DNA of 64,000 bases from Dryococelus australis (GCA_029891345.1 CM057002.1:17916295-17980294), one strand, 5' to 3'; counted from the stretch's first letter, positions 32,108 to 45,384 are shown. Translations and numbers: made by a program. Notes: generated by a model from the sequence alone, not told the origin.

Positions 32108-32569
32108 ATTTGCAAGACGGTAATTGTAGTTCTTATCACACTTTAGACGTCACAGCTAATACAACTGGAACTAGAAGTAATTCTGATTCTGTGAACTTGC
32201 TTGACAATACAATTTTATTTGCCAACAACTCTCCAACGACTAACGAGAAGCAGTAATTATTCTATTACTCATACTAAACTGTTAGAGTTGGAAATATGTG
32301 GCGTGGAAATTACTGCTTAAATTTGTCCTCGTCCGCAGACAATATCTTCTGCACCAAACACTCAAGTTTACTATCCTCTCAATAGTGCTGTGGCCTTCGT
32401 CATGCGTGGTGCTCAAGGTATGTTTATTTAATTTTTTGCAATAAATTTATATGAAATATAATTACTTACGTTGCATGATCTATATAAATTAAATGTTGCA
32501 GTTTATTTCGGTGTTTTCAATTTTGCTGCTCGATTTCATTTTTCATTTTTAGAAATATTTGAATATTTA

Positions 32570-34612
32570 CGTCCCTGATCGAGGACATTGTGTTTCAAGA
32601 GTATTATATATAATAATGTAAACAATAAATATTTTTATTTCGCAGCCACAGATATTTTGGCTGAACTCACAAACTTCACAATCAAAGGAGGATACTTTTC
32701 TTCTTCTTTCAGGTTTGACTGCAGACTTCATTTTGGACTGCATTGAAAATGGCAATATTTCATATTTGGATTTGTCTGATGAGAGAAATGAACAGATCGG
32801 TGAAAGTGAAGCCACTGTACAAGTCAATGTTGATACAGTTGAATCGGGTGGAGAAGTAAGTGGCAAGCCTGAAATTGACGAGACAATGAAAAAATACATT
32901 CAGTGGCAAAATGGTGTCTTGTTTATACCTCCACAAAATACTTTTTGGGAAGGAGATGTAGATGAACTTGAGGAGTTACTGCCACCAAAAGAATATTTTT
33001 CTCGTTATATCGTTGATCAATTCTTTGCAACAATGGCAACAGAAACCAATATTTATTCTCTGCAGAAGGGTGGGGTAAACTTTCCACCCACTAACACCGA
33101 CAAATTGAAGACTTTAGTAGGACTGCATATCTTGATGAGCACACTGAAATATCCAAGGATACGCATGTATTGGGATACGGCACTCAAGAACACTGTTTAC
33201 AAGCAGCATGAGTGTGAGTAGGTCTTTCAAACTGCGGAAAAATCTACATTGCCCAAACAATTTGACAGACACCTCAGATACAGACAAACTTTGGAAGGTG
33301 AGGCCAATTTTTGACATTGTTACGGCCTTGCCACTTGAAGAAAATATCTTTGTTGACGAACAGATTATTCCATTTCGGGGACAATTCCGAATAAACCAAT
33401 ACATCAAAGGGAAACCCTGCCCATGGGGGGTGGGGGGTAAAAGCGTTTTGTTATGTGCAGAGGCAGTGGAATAATGAATGACTGTTATTTATCAGGGCAG
33501 CACAACGGAACTTGATTAAGACCAGATAGTGAAATTTGGACTAGGAGTATCTGTAGTTCATTTCACTTCTCTTCTACATCAGAAAAACACCATAAATTTT
33601 TTCGACAACTATTTTACATCGTACAATTTACTTGAAGCCCTAGCATCAAGGAAAATTTGGACAGCTGGCGCTGTACGAACAAATAGGTTTGCTAACCTAC
33701 TTCTTATAAGCGACACAGAAATAAATACGGAAAGATGCTATGCTGACGAAATTTGTAGCAAGAATGGAGATATAGTCATGGTCAAGTGGAGTGACAACAG
33801 GCCAGTTGTACTAGCATCCAATTTCATCAGCGTAGGAGAAATGGATGAAGTGAAACGGTGGGATAAAGTCAAAAAAAAAAAATACATAAATGTACGGCGC
33901 CCACAAATTGTAAAACATTACAATGAATCTATGGGAGGAGTTGACGAACTTGATTTTTTTGTTATCATTGTACAGGATATTCATCAAGTCGAAGAAATGA
34001 ACCCAGTGCATGATTTTTCATGCAGTAGATGTAGCCGTGGTAAATTCATGGTTAGAGTATAGAAAAGAAGCAAGACTTCTTGCAGTGCCATCAAAAGATG
34101 TTCTAGCTCTTCTGCATTTTCATCTTCGCCTTGCAGAATTTTTTATTTTAGAAAGAAAACCAGTTACACCTAGGCCACATGAGCAGCTAAGAAGAGTTTG
34201 ATCTGCCTCCACCTCCAAAAAAAAAAGGTCTCAAGCTCACAGAAGCACCCAATCCCTGAAGTGCAGCATGATTTGGTCGATCACTTGCCGGAACATTCCC
34301 AACAAGCAAGTGCTGGACGTTGTAAACAAAAGAACTGCACTGGAAAATCCCATTGTAAATGCAGCAAGTGTGACGTTTACCTGCGTTTGTACAAAAACCG
34401 TAATTGTTTCAAAGATTTCCATAGGGAATGAACTGATTTTTTTTTTATTTACCTCTATAACTTTTATAATTAGGCATAATTTTATGTTACTTTCAGCACA
34501 GTATTTTGTAATATCTAGCCATATAGTTGCTATTTAATATAAATAAACACTTATAAGTCAAAATTTCAGTTTTCTTTGCAGTCAGTCATTTTGTCCTCAA
34601 TCGAGGACATCT
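32570..34612 (+). mobile_element. piggyBac transposon
   Basis: Contains a transposase pseudogene between short inverted ends: GTCCCTGATCGAGGACA at about 32571 and, at the other end, the inverse of GTCCTCGATTGAGGACA ending near 34608. The end motifs are themselves partly palindromic. TTAA duplications are not preserved. The element lies inside the pair of inverted piggyBac-type MITEs at 31843-32107 and 35378-35655. Confidence 0.75.
32715..34431 (+). pseudogene. piggyBac transposase pseudogene
   Basis: Encodes a piggyBac (PGBD-like, DDE_Tnp_1_7) transposase, which cuts and pastes at TTAA. Segments: 32715-33221 (N-terminal domain, LKTLVGLHILMSTLKYPRI), a frame change near 33205, then 33208-34062 with stops at 33472, 33475 and about 33511, a frame change near 34010, and 34198-34431 for the cysteine-rich C-terminus (HCKCSKCDVYL, then NCFKDFH and a stop). 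All three catalytic aspartates are still present: VDEQ at 33355, FFDNYF at 33604 and GGVDELD at 33943. Few lesions, so the copy is comparatively young but inactive. Confidence 0.9.
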
Positions 34613-35377
34613 AAAAATAAAAAAAGTTCAGAACCGAAAATTTTGCAAGAGGTTGTATATATCATATACAACATCTATGCAAAGTTTCAGAATTTTAATG
34701 AAAGTGGCTAATACTATATAATAGCAACATAAAACCACGGAAATGGGTTTGTGGGAGAACATCATGGAATGTAATGGATGTAGACGGATGATTACCCGCA
34801 CAAAAGAAACTACTAATAATCAAAATCACAGTACATGAAATATGATACTTTGGAAGAGTTCCTATATTAATTAATTTATTTATTTTACGTAGTCACAAAA
34901 AAACCGGTTTTAAGTGTTGCAAACTAAACTTTGTGCTAAAGTAGTAATTTATAGGTGTTCTAAATTAAATGCACAATAAAACAATTCATATCCAAACAAA
35001 ATGCTTCAAACCATAGATATTTTCACGTCGTATCCCCACTCTCCAACCATGCTTTCTATGCGTGCTTGATATTAATTCCAAAATCCTAGGCCTATAGAAA
35101 TATTGGATGGTATTGTTGAATAATTTTTCAAATAATTTGATGAAGCATATTTTTAATTTGTGTAGTATCGAGAAAATAATAGGATAAAAGTCAACTTTTT
35201 CCAAGACCGGATCTAGAAGCAGGCCCACATGCTGCTACCTGTTTACTAAAGCGCTCGCCTCACAACTACACACTTTGCCATGTCATGCGCCCCATCTGTC
35301 GGCTCTCTCCCAAACCTAACCAGCCAGAAAGAAATTGTTTTTTTGTAATAAAAACTACAATTACCATCTCGCAAATG
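34613..35377. other. No recognisable feature
   Basis: AT-rich spacer between the piggyBac element and the right MITE. No gene recognised. Confidence 0.5.
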
Positions 35378-35655
35378 TTAACCCAAACTCGCCGTCTCGG
35401 GCAAATTAAATAAGAGTTAGCAAATATTTAATTTTTTAGACAGATTTCAGTCTAAAATACCTTAAAATTTGTTTAACATTACAGTACAATGGCAAGTGGA
35501 TTAGCTGAGAGCATATTGATAAAATATACAAGCTCCACTTGATGACCAGCTGATGAAAGGATACTTAAATGAAAAGAAAACATTTGGCGCTACTTTAGTA
35601 CAACTGTCAAAATATTTCCAAGTTACACGAGACAGAGAGTACTGTGGTGTAACCT
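35378..35655 (-). mobile_element. piggyBac-type MITE, right copy
   Basis: Reverse-complement relative of 31843-32107. The left end starts TTAACCCAAACTCGCCGTCT at about 35379, that is, a TTAA target followed by CCC, the usual first bases of a piggyBac TIR. The right end is ACACGAGACAGAGAGTAC. The two copies differ at many positions, so they are separate old insertions or an old duplication. Confidence 0.65.
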
Positions 35656-35699
35656 TTAGTAGTATGTTTTGTGATTTTTAAAGTCATAAGATAGTTTTA

Positions 35700-37200
35700 T
35701 CAAAGGATTTCGGCACTTGTGGATAGTCAACTTCAACCTTGCATACAGATGCCCCCATCATGCATAAAGGGTACTGGCCACTTCCTGGAATGCCTGAGAA
35801 ATGTGGACACCATCACTCAAGATACTTATCTTGTCACTTCACTTTACAGCAATATTTCCTTCTCATCAGTACTATCTGCAATCAAATTCTACCTCAACCA
35901 AACACCTCCCAACAGCAAATCTTGCACAGCATTTCTGATTGAACTGGCGAGAGACAGTAAACAACAGTCTCAGATTCCTAAACAAGAGTTACGTCCAAAT
36001 CGAAGGCGCAGCCATGGGTCCCCTCTTACGCCAGTCTGTTCGTGGGTAAACTGGAGCAAAACTTTCCAAGTCCCAGCCAACTCAGCAACTCTGCTGGATG
36101 AATTTTATAGATGAAATCTTCATGATCTGTGATTCGACTGAGGACAATACCATCCACTTCCTCAACAACCCTAACTAGCACAGCCTGCTTAAGTTTATCT
36201 GGACCTACTCTAAATCTTACACCATATTTCTGGATGAGGAACTAGCCCTTCACAATGGCAAAATTTAAACAGTTCATAATAAACCCATCAATCAATTTCA
36301 ATACCTTCATTTCAACAGCTACCATCCATTCCGTGCAAATAAATCTCTGCCATATAATCTTGCCACCAGAGCTGAGCACTTATGCTCCACACAAACTGAC
36401 AATCGAGCAGTGTGGTATAATAGCCAAAGAATTACTCAATAGAGGCTACTCCAGATCTACAAACCATTTCAATCACAGATCCTCAAACATTAATTAGTAA
36501 CTCAAGATATCCTTCTGATTGTCCCTTACCAAGAAGTTACTAACAAACTCTGAAACATTCTCAACTGCAGACACAAAATTCTGGCCGTATCATCACTCAC
36601 TCAAAACTTTTTCTCCAAACCACACAGGGTCTTCAAACGACCCTCCAACCTTCGAAACAAACTGGTGCACCCCAAATTGTCATCCAATGCCACAGTCAGT
36701 AATATCACCACCCCCAGAGGGATTCATCCTTGCAATAGCCCCAAGTTACAGCTTGTGTGTTCTACACCAATCTTCCACCTCTGTCAACAGCAAACTCGTC
36801 AATCTGACTTATCCTATCTAGGGCAGCTACAACTGTAAGACAGAAATTCTCATCTAACAACTACAGTATGTTCACTGTAATGCAGAATACATTAGCATTA
36901 CTACCAACTCACTCGGAGAATGAATGGCCATGGAGTAGACACCAGAAGCCGTAGCTGGGGTAAATGTAAATTTACAGAAGCCAGTTGCAGCACATGCACC
37001 ATCTCATAACCAGAACTTTGACTCATGTTACAAAACGAGAGTGGTGAGGGTCGTATCACCTAATGGTAGTGCAAAACTGCAATGCTGGGAACTGGTCTGC
37101 CAATACATCACCAAATCCAGACACGCACACCTGGCTTAAACGTAAGAGAACCTCTCCACAAGATTTCAAAATTCCCACCTCAACCTAGTACACCTTCGGC
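35700..37200 (+). pseudogene. Penelope-like retroelement remnant (RT plus GIY-YIG)
   Basis: Decayed Penelope-like element. 35719-36114 encodes the RT N-terminal part (CIKGTGHFLECLRN, then YLVTSLYSNI, matching the family's T-S-L-Y-T-N-I box). In another frame near 35985 there is SYVQIEGAAMGPL, the RT motif usually read as Q-x-x-G-x-x-M-G. Near 36310 a HPFRANKSLPYNL-type motif precedes the RT end. 36620-36660 has KRPSNLRNKLVHPKL, the linker before the endonuclease, and 36870-37070 has EYISITTNSLGE and PVAAHAPSHNQNFDSC, typical of the GIY-YIG domain end. Frames change at least four times, with many stops. The DNA-cutting and copying functions are lost. Confidence 0.78.
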
Positions 37201-37380
37201 TACCAGGTTCACTAGCCTGAACAAGCTGGCCTAGTCAGTGAAACGTCGCGGTCACAAATCCACGTGGAAAATGTGTGTCTGAATTTTGTGCATGTACATT
37301 CACAGGTACCATCTCATGAGTACATGTATATTCTGTTTCTTTTTAGCCTACTTCCCGAAGGAAGGAAAGGCATACGAGAT

Positions 37381-38515
37381 CACTTTCCTGTTCGTGCGTA
37401 GGTGTATCCCACTTTCAATTTTTCAATGTGTCAACCAAAATACACCAAACTCGGTACACATATAGTTCTTAGCAAGAACACCAAACACTTATAGTTTTCG
37501 ACCACACCGAGCACCTACTTTCAAAATGGCGGCCATTTTTAAATTTGAGGTGATGTCATATCTTGAGAATTATTAAACCAAATGTTGTAAGCTGGCAGAG
37601 CTTCGAGCAAGCATAACATTTTTTAAAATGGATATTGATGTTGGTGCACCATTTTGGAAGATAAAGCCAAACAAAATAAATTAATATTTTGCACTATATC
37701 TCAAAGACCAATTCTCTCCAAATTTGCCATGTAAACAATACTACGATAGGCCACGTAAACATAAGTAATTTAACTAGACAAGGTCCATACAAATACAATT
37801 TAAATCATATGGTATGGTATATCTACCATATCATTTAACCAATTTTGAACAAATTCTATATATTGAAAGTACCCATTACAAGCATCATATATACCAACAC
37901 GTAACTACTTTCGTCGGCCATTTTGTAAGATAGTGCCATATGAATAAGTACAGTTTTTACTTGTTGTCATACCTCTGAAACCAATTCCAACAAATTAGGC
38001 AAACAAATATTACTGCAGCAGGTGGTGTGAACTGGTATGTTTTAAGTAGGTCAGGCACTTGTTAACAAAATGGTGGCTATATAATTTTTTTTTGCTTACT
38101 ATATTTCATTAACAAAACAAATTCTATATTAATATTTATAAGCCTATGTGTTTTTTTTTAATGACACACATTGTCTGAATGGCAGCTATAAATAATATTT
38201 AGTGCGCGAACATTTTTCCATATTTCTGAAACAGTTCACTAAATTTTTATCAAATTGTGCACACCATTAATGCTACAGAAAGGCATATAAACTTGCATGA
38301 TTTAAATTATCTAGACAACAATGCTAAAAACGGTAGCTTTATAAATTATTTAAGTAAGATTTGACTTATATATTAAACAATTTAACCAAAAGTAGACAGT
38401 ATACATTAGAAACATCATATAGAGAGAGCCTCTTTTTCTGGCAATTTTGTAGGACAGCATCAAAAGATGATAAAAGTTTCCATCAAATTCTTCACACAAG
38501 TAGCACTATGGCAGT
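37381..38515 (+). repeat. Highly diverged tandem array, about 135-bp units
   Basis: About eight imperfect units can be aligned by a recurring block of the form ATATCTCTGAAACCAATTC then CAAATTTGG. Block starts are near 37425, 37559, 37695, 37819, 37967, 38099, 38217 and 38368, giving spacings of 118-151 bp with a mean near 135. Several units also carry a partly palindromic AAAATGGCGGCCATTTT-like block (37512, 37660, 37915, 38067). Sequence identity between units is low. No coding frame runs through the array. Confidence 0.6.
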
Positions 38516-39965
38516 CCATGTAAATTTACATGTTTTAGGTTAGTAAACCCTACATTCGAAACATTAGACTGATTAAATTCAAAGTAGTAGTTCTGAATCC
38601 AACCTCTGTAATGCAGATGATTGCATACTAGCTTATTGAACAAGGTTTCGTGCGTTCAGCTCCCTTGTAAGGCAAGTGTGTATTTGTTATTGTCTCACTA
38701 ATGTTACATAAGTTTCTGGTTTCATTTTTAATGATATTGCTTTCGAAGAGAAATTGAATCCTACCTAAGTTTTTAAGAACTTGTTTAAAATTAATTGCCA
38801 CTATTTTGAGGAAAGTAGGCGGATTAGTTATATCTGCAACTTTTTGTTTATAATGTAATAGTAGCCTAGCTGCCTATTCCCACCATATCTTCATACAGTA
38901 AGGTACTGACTGTATACCAAAGAGTGAAAACTACAATGTTAAACAACAAACTATTAAAAAGGGCCATGGAAGGCTGGCAACGTCGTAATAACAAATTTGC
39001 AATTTATAGGTTGGCTACACCACCAACCTGGTGTCATCAACTAGGAGTCCTAGCAGTCCATTTAATTGTTTCCAACATTGCCTGGAAGTGTTGGTGTCGT
39101 GCTTTCCAGAGGACCACTGCTCTTATAAACACATTTATTGAAACACAAAAAAATCTTTCAGAGGCAATAGGCTTCTATCCGGCCAACATATTGTTAACAA
39201 GTACATTAATTGGCAGTTTAGATAGGAAGCCTTCTTACCACTATGATGCTTTAAATATTATTATACAGTCATTTATACCTTGCACGCGTTTGGTATGCAA
39301 ATGTTTCATTATAGTAGTCAGCTTCTGCACAGAAATAAACATACAGTAATAATTTTTTACAGACCGTGACATACACAGGATTTAACAATTCTTAGATACA
39401 CATCCTACAATTGCTTATAGTTTAACTTGTTTATTAAAACTTCTAATTAATATTGTTTTAAATTAGCAAGGTAATAGTCTGTAAATTATGTACATGTAAC
39501 ATTTATTATACGTAGAGAATAACGACTTTCTTAAAAAAAAAATTAATGCACTATATACAATGTTGTCAAATGAGACCACACCTTCTCAAATTAGTGGTCC
39601 AGTTAAGCCCTATTCAATATCCACCCCCTGCCATTGATTCTTCCCACAGGTGGATGAATATAATGTACGTATATCTAGCAAGCCTACATAGAATTACATA
39701 ATTCAAACATTCCCATCCACAGTCCACAATACAAAAATTATCAGGTGGGAAGAACTGAAAGAGATTTACACTAGCACGTGACCAATTAACTAAGGTCATA
39801 ATACTAACAGAAATGTAAACAGGTGACCTGATACGTAATGTTTAGAACACTCCATCAGCTTTAGTTTGATATCTTTGAATTGATGTATCTGCACCAAAAA
39901 GCTTGTAAAATCTTATTTTTATTGAAATAATATATACAGAAAGTCCCAAAATGTGCACATAAAAA
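38516..39965. other. No recognisable feature
   Basis: AT-rich. An open frame of 141 codons at 38924-39349 has no recognisable domain and neither codon bias nor a neighbouring exon supports it. I treat it as chance. Confidence 0.45.
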
Positions 39966-40307
39966 CCACACCGCATGAAATCTGAGGTAAATTAGAGATG
40001 AAAATGTTAGTGGCAAAATGTTGCATGAAGAAATGTTTCATTCACAATGTGACAACACAGCATGGAATTAGTACCTCTTGCAATCCAATGATATCTTACT
40101 ACCACTGTTCTAGCCCTCATATTATGGGCACGGGTTCAAATCCCGGTGAGTCCAAACATTTTAGTAATGTGTAGTTTATGAAACATACGTAAGAATACCA
40201 GGACGTGAAATCAAGAATTATTCGGAACCCATTTATAATGGTTAATGTCCTGCCAAAAGTTGTGTTGCACACCAAAATGACAGTAGATGAGGAGTGTCTT
40301 GGAAACT
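39966..40307 (+). repeat. Dispersed SINE-like repeat, copy 2
   Basis: About 340 bp, homologous to 30977-31310 at roughly three quarters identity by eye. The B-box match is better here (GGGTTCAAATCCCGGTGAG). The 3' part (AAGAATACCAGGACGTG then CCCATTTATAATGGTTAATG) is conserved in both copies. Confidence 0.6.
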
Positions 40308-42990
40308 CACTTTAAAATACCAAATTTAAGTTAACTTTTAATACAACAAAAGTATTTTACCATTTACTAACCAATTCCAACCTAAATTTGGTTTTGTATA
40401 CCATTATATATGTAAACAAAATATAAATAAATAAGGCTGATTGTAGTCATGTTCAGTATATTGATGTACACGTTTCCGACAGTTGATTCTTACTGTTGAC
40501 TCGGAACACCATCTATCTACGTCTCAACTTATATTAAAGGTGTGGACATGCATCAGCATCATAATCATCATCTTAAATCCTTTCATACATCAAAAAGTGA
40601 ATGTAGTAATGTGCATCTGTATATTGTACCTATATGTATTTTGGCACAGCATCTTGTAACTTACCACAAACCCCCCACATGAAGTGAAGAGGATTTGTTA
40701 CTTGTATATTACAAAAGATAAACTACTTCTGAATAGACTTCCTTCAATGTTATTAAGGAAAAGTAGTGTGATATTTTTTCTCAACATAAACTTCACCAGT
40801 GTGTACTATTCGCAAACCACAAATTACTTTGGGTTTTCAGGGTATGATTTGTGCATTTTCATGCCCAGGGATAGGCCGACTCATCTCGATGCCACGATAC
40901 CTTCAATACTGTTAGTATTGATCGGTATCAATGATACTCATTCTTCATGCTGAAAAAAATGTTATTCCTGAACACTGCTGTTGTAAAAATGTAATGCACT
41001 TGAGTCTTAGCTTTAATGTATTTGCTAAATTTTATTACAGTATTTACTTAGTTCGAATCACACATTTTTTTCCAAAAATCTTTTTTGAAATCAAGCATAA
41101 ATTTTTTGGCCTGGAATAATGTTTAGTGCTATGGTAGTGATTTTCAGAATAATTATTTTCTGATTTTTAAAATAAGGCAGATAAGCTTACAAAAAATTTT
41201 CACGTTAGACAAAATTATATGCAGGATGTGGAATATGGATTTTTACTCTAATTTTTTAACAAAACATATTGCATATATGATCCATGACAAAAAAAAAGGA
41301 TCCTCAAGACGACAAAAAACATTGTGGTAGCCAGTTGGGCAGATGTGTGTCTGGGGGAACAGGATTTAGTGTAATGCGCCATCTAGTAAGAAACCTACAA
41401 ATTACACATGAAGTAACAGCACATTGGATCATTTGATAACTACATATGTGCTGGCGAAACTGAGTGGCCATTAATTGCATTATCTATCTTACAATTTTGT
41501 TAAGTTTCACCACTTCTTATAAATAGTTTACAGAATATATTCAAACTAAAGTAATCCACAAATATTATGGTTCAAAAACTTCTATTACAGTATTAATACA
41601 CTTCCAAAAATGCAATCTATGATACTGTTAAACACAGTACGACAAACACAATTTTTCTAAAAATCTGGCTCTCATAAACAGGGTGCGGGTAGTATCATGG
41701 TCAGATGCCATTTGAGACGTTTTTGTATGCAGACGGTATGAGAGTCTGTTTTGCATGGTGGTATATACCTATATACGACACAAGATAAGTTTATTATGCT
41801 CGTGGAGATGCAATCACGCAGCACTTAATCATTCTCTGTGTAATAATTTTTCAACGAAAGTCTACTAAAGAAAACTGGACATGCATAAAACTTCCTTTAT
41901 GTGGCTACCAGTGTCATTATGATTGGCAACATTGTTGTAGATCGTAGCAGCACCAAAAACCTGATGCTGCGATGCAACATTAATAAATATATATTTCAGT
42001 GTTGGAAACTTCAATTTTTGCATTTGCATGCAGCTGGTACCCCTTCATTTTCACCAGATGAGTAGCAGAAAAAAGTACAGTGGCAGAGGTAAGTACCATA
42101 TATTGGTATCCATTGAATAAACACTGAAAACTAAGACAGTGTTCAAATCAGCTGATTTAGATTACCTAATGACCTTGCAATATATTTTTGTTTCTTAAAG
42201 AGCAACATCCAAGTTGAAACACATTAAAATTGCAAACAAAACCACTGCGTCAAATGAGGTCAAATTCCTTGTGAGTAAGAAAGCAAAGAGACGTGTAAAC
42301 AGCCGCCCAGCCAAGGTCACCGCGTCACACTTCAGGCTTTTAACTGCCACATTCCCAAGATATGTGCACTGCCCTGCTCGTCAGCTCCCATGTTCACACG
42401 CCTTCGCCAGGTAGACACTTAGAAACTATGTTGCAGCCAAATATTTTGAGTTTCTGAATGTAAATTTGGGACACAGCTGCATAACAAATATAGTACTTTG
42501 GATGGGTATAGTTTTCTTTAAAAAATTTTTTTTTTTTCCCACAGCAATCTAATGTGAATATTTAGGTGCAGATCGTACATGGGTAAATATGGTAAAACGT
42601 GGTCCTTTACCCAGCAATTAAGTTTTCAATACAAAAACTAGAGCTGCAACCGACATGGCTGGGAAGCTATCTGAAACATTATAAAAATTAAAAAAAAAAA
42701 AAAACTTTGCAATTACATTTAAAAAAAATCTTCACTGAAATTACTAATTGTGTATATACATCATGGGGCTCTGTTGTAAGGGTTAAAAAAATATTAATTT
42801 CAGAATAAAGTACATTCATTGCCAAGTGAAAAATTTGAGGCTTTAATAATTTACATTATAACAAAATTTTACTATAATGGTGAACGTACTGCCTATCAAC
42901 AAAAATTGTTACCATTACATTCTACTTTCTTTCTGTTTGGTACAACACAAGCTGGCTTCCTCCCCTTACATGTCATGCGAGTTGGGAGTA
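40308..42990. other. No recognisable feature
   Basis: AT-rich DNA with short, isolated open frames. 42290-42415 is locally GC-richer, with a 66-codon frame that resembles nothing I know. I see no RNA gene or clear repeat. Confidence 0.45.
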
Positions 42991-43575
42991 ATATCATCTG
43001 CTCTCCTTACATGTCTGACAGGAGATGAAGTGGTTGCCTAGCAACCAGCACTGCATCATTGCTTCCTCCCTTGCTTGGCTGTCCAGTGGAAGGCGAATAA
43101 CTTCCATACAAGCTCCACTATCTTCAGGTGCAGCTTGTGTCTGGCGGAACTGCTTCGACTGTTTCCACCTACACTTTGTGAAGGCCAACGGTAATGGAAT
43201 CACCCTCACCCCAAATTTGATTCTGGAGGTGCTTTTGGAGTAGGGTGCCTCCCTACATGATGTGGCACAGCTACAGTGCTGAAAAGGATGCAACTTTTAC
43301 ACAAAGATTGAGTTCAGAAGTTCTTGTCAGGGCTTCACAGCGATGTCCCGAATGTCAAGGAAGGTGAAGCGAGGTAAGATAGAGCAGTGGCAGAATGCCA
43401 TGGCGGGGGTAATGGGAGTACCGCAATAAAACCTGCCAGGCAACAGCAACATTTGCCACGTGCTAAAATCCAGGTGACCCAGCAGGAATTGAGCACGTTT
43501 CGTCTTTGTGGCAGGCGAGTAATCGTATCTATACACCATGGCGGCCCTCTTTCTTTTGGCAGTAAAAATTGTTAA
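42991..43575. other. GC-richer island downstream of the BAZ2-like gene
   Basis: About 580 bp with more G+C than its surroundings and open frames of 60-100 codons on both strands (for example minus 42994-43293 and 43327-43539). None has a recognisable domain. It contains an RFX-type X-box match, GTTGCCTAGCAAC, at 43033-43045. It could be an old repeat, a regulatory island or an unrecognised exon. Confidence 0.35.
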
Positions 43576-45384
43576 CTATTTTCAGCACTTGAAAATTATG
43601 GTGCACTCTTTTATACAATTGCGACCATCACGCGATTAAATATGATACATGCATAAAATCGGCAAAGCAATCTTAATAACATTTATCAGTGTCTCATCTG
43701 CGAGGAAATCTATTGGAGAGTGGAGCAAAAGTTAACATATAACTCGCTAATAAGCTACATTCTTATGTGATAATCCTGAAATAATGGGAACAGGAAAAAA
43801 CTTACTACAGCAACCACTGTACTACCCACATACGAAAGCCATCATCACAGAAGAATTTTCTCAGATTATAAGACGAAAATTGTGTGACTAGTTTCCAGTA
43901 TAGAAACTTTAAACCCTGATACACCCGGAAAGCTAAAACAAGCATATATAAACTCAAGGAAACTAAAACTGCAATTATGTCACAATGCTTCTTTTTTTTA
44001 TTTTATGATAGCTCAGGAAAGAAACAATTTTTTTTCTTGAACAATTACAGCAATTCCACTGTACTGTATGTTTTTATATTCATCACACTATCAAAACAAA
44101 AATTATATATGTTCTCTGTATACTCTGTATAAAGTACTTTAAAGCATCATTCATCCTGCATCTTGCACTCGTGCTCAATGATAAATCTATGTATGTTCAT
44201 GCTAGTTATTTACTAAAGAGGCACAAACTTTTAATGAAAACGAGGTAGTACCCAATATTCTGTTTGTCACTCATGCAGAAAGAAACAATGAGGACAATGA
44301 CATTTATAAACTGGTAGCGATATTGCTGTTGTCTTTACTATAATATTCAGCACACTTAAGCTCCACTAAAATCTGCTGCGATAAACAGTACACATTAATG
44401 TAATGTACAGCTTCAACATTGACAACATGATTTCCATTTTTATTATAAATAATACACTTCATATACAAAAATTTTCTATACATATTTGGAGTGCTAATTC
44501 TTTCTAATGATTCTGTCAACATCATTATATTTAAGTAAATACAGTACACTATTTTACACAAATTACACAGGTAATTACATTAAATTACGGTAAATGTTTT
44601 TACACAACACTTGCAAACAAACAATTTCTTTTTCTTCGGTAAACATAATTTACTACCTGTCTAAATTTGTGAACACCAGAAAATAAATATGTACATCTAT
44701 TTTGCTTATTTATATATTAAATGCCCTTTTAATACACTAGTTACATGCTCGTAAACTACAAATTCACAACAGATGAGACATTATATTCGGCAATGCTTGG
44801 CGGCAAGACGAGCCCTAGTTACAGACACATCAAGAGAACTGGACTGGACGCATTGTCTTGAGGCACAAATACAAACCAAGTTCGTACACACCATGTCTTT
44901 TGGAGAGTCTCAACTTCTCAGTCACAAAATTACATTTCCTCCATGCAACTCGTGACAAGAGTTTAAATTTAAATGAAAATAAAAAGATAAACCAAGAAAT
45001 TCAACACTTTAGCTGCCATAGCTAACTAATTCAGCATATCACATCAATATTCTCAAAATTCATATTTAATGTAGAGAGCTAGCAAATATGCCAAAAATGA
45101 ATGTTTCTCCACAGAAATCCACAAAAAATTCACAACTATCACATTCACATTTTCATCTTCAAGAAGCAGTTTGATTCAAATATTATTTTTCTATAAAGCA
45201 CAGCAACATCTTTAAATGTTATCGTCACACCTCAAAAAACATGACAACTGTGTTATAAAAATGCATGTAAAAATTAAGTCAATAAGCCAATTATTTTTCA
45301 ACTCCCAATGATTTTGATCATCAACTTTCACAGGACTTCTATTATTAGTTGAACATTTAACACAAGAATTACTGTTATATAGAT
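43576..45384. other. AT-rich flank downstream of the BAZ2-like gene
   Basis: No gene recognised. It may hold further 3' untranslated sequence of the minus-strand gene if the polyadenylation site at 45385-45390 is not used. Confidence 0.4.

Noticed and set aside
37381..38515. CRISPR-like array because of regular spacing
   Set aside because: Repeats are long, highly diverged and not separated by unique spacers, and the DNA is eukaryotic. It is an ordinary old tandem repeat.
38924..39349. 141-codon plus-strand open frame
   Set aside because: No recognisable domain, no neighbouring exon and AT-rich composition like its flanks. A single frame of this length is plausible by chance in 64 kb.
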